DNA of 6,881 nucleotides, from contig JAGHAJ010000007.1 in the NCBI GenBank assembly GCA_021161545.1, positions 1-6,881 on the forward strand, read 5' to 3'. Shown here in pieces: positions 5,144 through 6,881 of the stretch. Below the pieces are notes generated by a model. It did not search any database. It was not told the origin of the DNA and saw only the letters and a list, made by a program, of their open reading frames with translations. Origin of the DNA: Synergistota bacterium (GTDB lineage: Bacteria; Synergistota; JAGHAJ01). The position numbers were made by a program, and so were the translations under genes. Within the stretch, counting starts at the first letter, position 1. Each line of letters starts with the position of its first letter.

Positions 5144-6247
5144 ATGAAAAAGAACATAGAACTATCATTCAAAGACTACAAAGTTACAATAGAAAAAAAA
5201 CTAAACCTTAAGAAGTTATATATAGAAGTGACAAATAGGTGCAATCTAAACTGCAAGATGTGCTTTAGAAGGTTCTGGAAAGACCCTATAGGAGAGATAA
5301 ACATAAAAAATTTTAAACACATCCTCGAGAGCACAAAACCTTTCAAAGAATTAGAAACCATCTACTTAGGCGGAATAGGCGAACCAACTGTACATCCAAA
5401 ATTCAGTCAAATTATACAAACAGTAAAAGACTATGGTTACAGGTTAGAATTTGCCACAAATGGCACAAATCTGAAAAAGTACGCAAATGAAATAGTAGAT
5501 ATAGGAGTAGATACTATCATCATTTCCATAGATTCGCCAGACCCTTTAATTTACAAGGATATAAGGGGCACAGAGTTTTTTAGTATAATAGAAAATGTTA
5601 AAACAGTACAGGAAATAAAAGAAAGAAAAGGTAAAAGTACACCAGCTATAGGAGTAGAAGTTGTAGTAATGAAAGAAAACCTCAATAGCTTAGAAGAAAT
5701 CGTCAAACTCGCAGGCAAAGAACTCAAAGCAAACTTCATCATGTTTTCAAACTTAATGCCATTCAGCAAGGAACTCTCAGAAGAGATAGTATACAATGGA
5801 CTTGTAGACACAAAAAGTATGATAGACAGATTAAACAAACTTATAGGAACTTACAGAATAAAAGTCCTGACACCTAAGTTCGAGCTATTGACAGAAAGAA
5901 GATGTCAATTCATTGAAGAATCTGCAGCAGTAATAAGATGGGATGGGGAAGTAGCACCCTGCTATCGCTTTTTGCACAACTATCCAGAATACATATTAAG
6001 TAGAGAAAAACAGGTAAAAGCTTTCTCGTTTGGTAATGCACTCAAAGAAAGGCTTTCAGATATATGGACAAGAGAATCCTATATAGCATTCAGATATAGT
6101 GTAAAAAACTTTCTTTTCCCTTCTTGTACAGACTGCCCATTACGTGATGCATGCGAATATGTAAAAGACACAGATGCAGACTGCTGGGGCAACATTCCAT
6201 CTTGCGGAGATTGCTTATGGGCACGCGACATTGTAAAATGCCCTTAA
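5144..6247 (+). CDS. Radical SAM/SPASM maturase for tungsten AOR (Cmo-like)
   Basis: The 367-residue protein begins with a radical SAM core: CNLNCKMC (C33, C37, C40) binds the SAM-coordinating [4Fe-4S] cluster, GGIGEP (76-81) is the SAM-binding glycine motif, and FATNGTNL and ISIDSP are typical barrel strands. From ~250 on there is a SPASM-type auxiliary-cluster domain: C254, WDGEVAPC (C273), FGNALKERLSDIW, then a Cys-rich tail C328, C331, C337, C347, C354, C357 and C366, enough for two further clusters. Its place directly after AOR and its domain make-up match the radical SAM proteins next to tungsten oxidoreductases (P. furiosus cmo; the TIGRFAM 'tungsten cofactor oxidoreductase radical SAM maturase'). 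The exact modification is not established. AGAAGGA at 5131-5137 lies 6 nt before the ATG. The stop is only 1 nt from the 3' end of the convergent tmRNA gene. Confidence 0.88.
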   Translation: MKKNIELSFKDYKVTIEKKLNLKKLYIEVTNRCNLNCKMCFRRFWKDPIGEINIKNFKHILESTKPFKELETIYLGGIGEPTVHPKFSQIIQTVKDYGYRLEFATNGTNLKKYANEIVDIGVDTIIISIDSPDPLIYKDIRGTEFFSIIENVKTVQEIKERKGKSTPAIGVEVVVMKENLNSLEEIVKLAGKELKANFIMFSNLMPFSKELSEEIVYNGLVDTKSMIDRLNKLIGTYRIKVLTPKFELLTERRCQFIEESAAVIRWDGEVAPCYRFLHNYPEYILSREKQVKAFSFGNALKERLSDIWTRESYIAFRYSVKNFLFPSCTDCPLRDACEYVKDTDADCWGNIPSCGDCLWARDIVKCP

Positions 6248-6248
6248 G

Positions 6249-6604
6249 TGGTGGAGGCGGCGGGAATCGAACCCGCGTCCGAAGGGACCCGGTGTTAAAG
6301 GGTACTACAGGCTTGGTTGGGGTTTTTACATTCGGTGAATGGGTCTCCCCCCAACCGGATACCCCTTCACCTATCCCGAAAGTTGTCTCCTTGCAAACCC
6401 GGGATAGCTTGCAAGGACAAGCTGCCATCAATGGTTACACCCTTTACCTCCCGACAGCTAAGAGGCAAAAGATGTGGCTGTCTTTAAGCAGCCAAAGCGT
6501 ATGCAGGTTCTTCTGCAGTTACTTTTTCCCCATTGTTTTACGAGGTAATGGGACCTCGGCCTGCACCTTCACACCTCATCCCCCGTCGAAACCATTTCGC
6601 CCCC
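6249..6604 (-). ncRNA. ssrA: tmRNA (one-piece), tag AEEPAYALAA
   Basis: This 356-nt RNA has the diagnostic tmRNA ends. Its 5' GGGGGCG (6604-6598) pairs with CGCCTCC (6259-6253), followed by A and an encoded CCA (6251-6249). The third pair is G-U (6602 with 6255), the alanyl-tRNA synthetase identity element. AAATGGTTTCGACGGGG follows the 5' stem, and the T-arm GCGGG-TTCGATT-CCCGC is intact. The tag frame begins with resume codon GCA (6516-6514) and reads AEEPAYALAA then TAA (6486-6484), giving AAEEPAYALAA after the carried alanine; the ALAA end is the usual protease-recognition tail. Together with SmpB it rescues stalled ribosomes. It lies 6 nt downstream of the smpB stop on the same strand. 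The 5' end is presumably made by RNase P. No terminator is visible beyond the 3' end, where the strand runs antisense to the maturase gene. Confidence 0.98.
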
Positions 6605-6610
6605 ATTTTA

Positions 6611-6881
6611 CTACCTTTTAACGGCCTCGCGGAGCCTTCTCTCAATCTCTCTCCTAGCCAATTCTCTCCTCTTATCATATACATGCTTCCCCTTTGCAAG
6701 GGCAAGTTCCACCTTTACTTTCCCTCTATCATTTATGTACATAGACAATGGTACCAGCGTATAGCCTCTTTCCTTTGTCTTACCGATAAGCTTCCTGATT
6801 TCTTGCTTATGCAACAAAAGCTTCCTCTTCCTTAATGGATCATGATTCATATAGCTCGCAGGGTCATACACACTTATATGC
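6611..6881 (-). CDS. smpB: SmpB, tmRNA-binding protein (5' end beyond window)
   Basis: About 90 C-terminal residues are present; the frame is open to the right edge, beginning [15 protein letters not shown], so the N-terminal part of the OB-fold lies outside. Recognisable SmpB motifs are [23 protein letters not shown], the [37 protein letters not shown] block (substrate of the conserved GK and DKR signature), and a basic C-terminal tail ([13 protein letters not shown]) that enters the ribosomal A-site/mRNA channel. SmpB binds the tRNA-like domain of tmRNA and delivers it to stalled ribosomes. The stop at 6613-6611 is 6 nt before the tmRNA 5' end, so both partners are encoded in tandem and may share a transcript. 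A GTG at 6871-6869 lies in this frame but is internal, not the start. Confidence 0.96.
   Translation of the reverse strand, partial: HISVYDPASYMNHDPLRKRKLLLHKQEIRKLIGKTKERGYTLVPLSMYINDRGKVKVELALAKGKHVYDKRRELARREIERRLREAVKR
6616..6645 (-). promoter_or_regulatory. Weak candidate ssrA promoter inside the smpB 3' end
   Basis: TTGAGA (6645-6640) and TTAAAA (6621-6616) are 18 nt apart and would start transcription near 6609, a few bases before the mature tmRNA. The -10 matches consensus at only three positions, so ssrA may simply be processed from the smpB transcript. Confidence 0.25.

Noticed and set aside
6605-6610. TAAAAT just before the tmRNA as a -10 box
   Set aside because: It directly abuts the mature 5' end, so transcription would start inside the acceptor stem.
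6151-6621. Plus-strand open frame of 156 codons across the ssrA locus
   Set aside because: It is the antisense of tmRNA plus the end of the maturase gene in another frame; codons have no protein-like pattern.

Overview
The window reads as a chromosomal segment of an AT-rich, anaerobic and probably thermophilic bacterium. The bacterial assignment rests on tmRNA, SmpB, 6S RNA, RarA and sigma70-type promoters. The anaerobic lifestyle is inferred from a tungsten-type aldehyde:ferredoxin oxidoreductase (AOR) and its radical SAM maturase, a pair best known from Pyrococcus-like archaea and anaerobic bacteria. The phylum cannot be fixed from this sequence alone.

Layout. (1) 1-2725, minus strand: a consensus-like promoter, a ~180-nt RNA that folds as a 6S RNA, then three tightly packed genes. 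These are an unusual HAD phosphatase fused to a degenerate ThiF/E1-like domain, rarA (overlapping it by a GTGA junction), and the start of a TldD/PmbA-family gene, cut by the window edge. The order 6S / ThiF-like gene / rarA recalls the Firmicute bsrA-yrvM-yrvN locus. (2) 2726-3020: sparse intergenic DNA with two TTATAATT boxes and a doubtful 17-codon ORF. (3) 3021-6247, plus strand: a perfect-consensus promoter (TTGACA, 17 nt, TATAAT) and a ~220-nt leader. The leader contains repeated CACAAG/CTTGTG elements and a three-way terminator/antiterminator/anti-antiterminator arrangement. It is followed by AOR, a 15-bp intercistronic hairpin, and the SPASM radical SAM maturase. (4) 6249-6881, minus strand: ssrA (tmRNA; tag AEEPAYALAA after the carried Ala) directly downstream of smpB, which runs off the right edge.

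How they work together. AOR oxidises aldehydes to carboxylates with ferredoxin as acceptor, using a tungsten-bis-pterin cofactor and one [4Fe-4S] cluster. The adjacent radical SAM protein is the expected maturation partner. The attenuator-like leader suggests the pair is switched by premature termination, with molybdopterin/tungsten cofactor, the metal, or a metabolite as candidate signals. SmpB and tmRNA form the trans-translation ribosome-rescue system. RarA acts at stalled replication forks.

The two most interesting items are the AOR leader, a candidate riboswitch of unassigned class, and the HAD/pseudo-ThiF fusion beside rarA. The metabolic AOR cassette lies exactly between two housekeeping RNA loci and ends 1 nt from the tmRNA 3' end.
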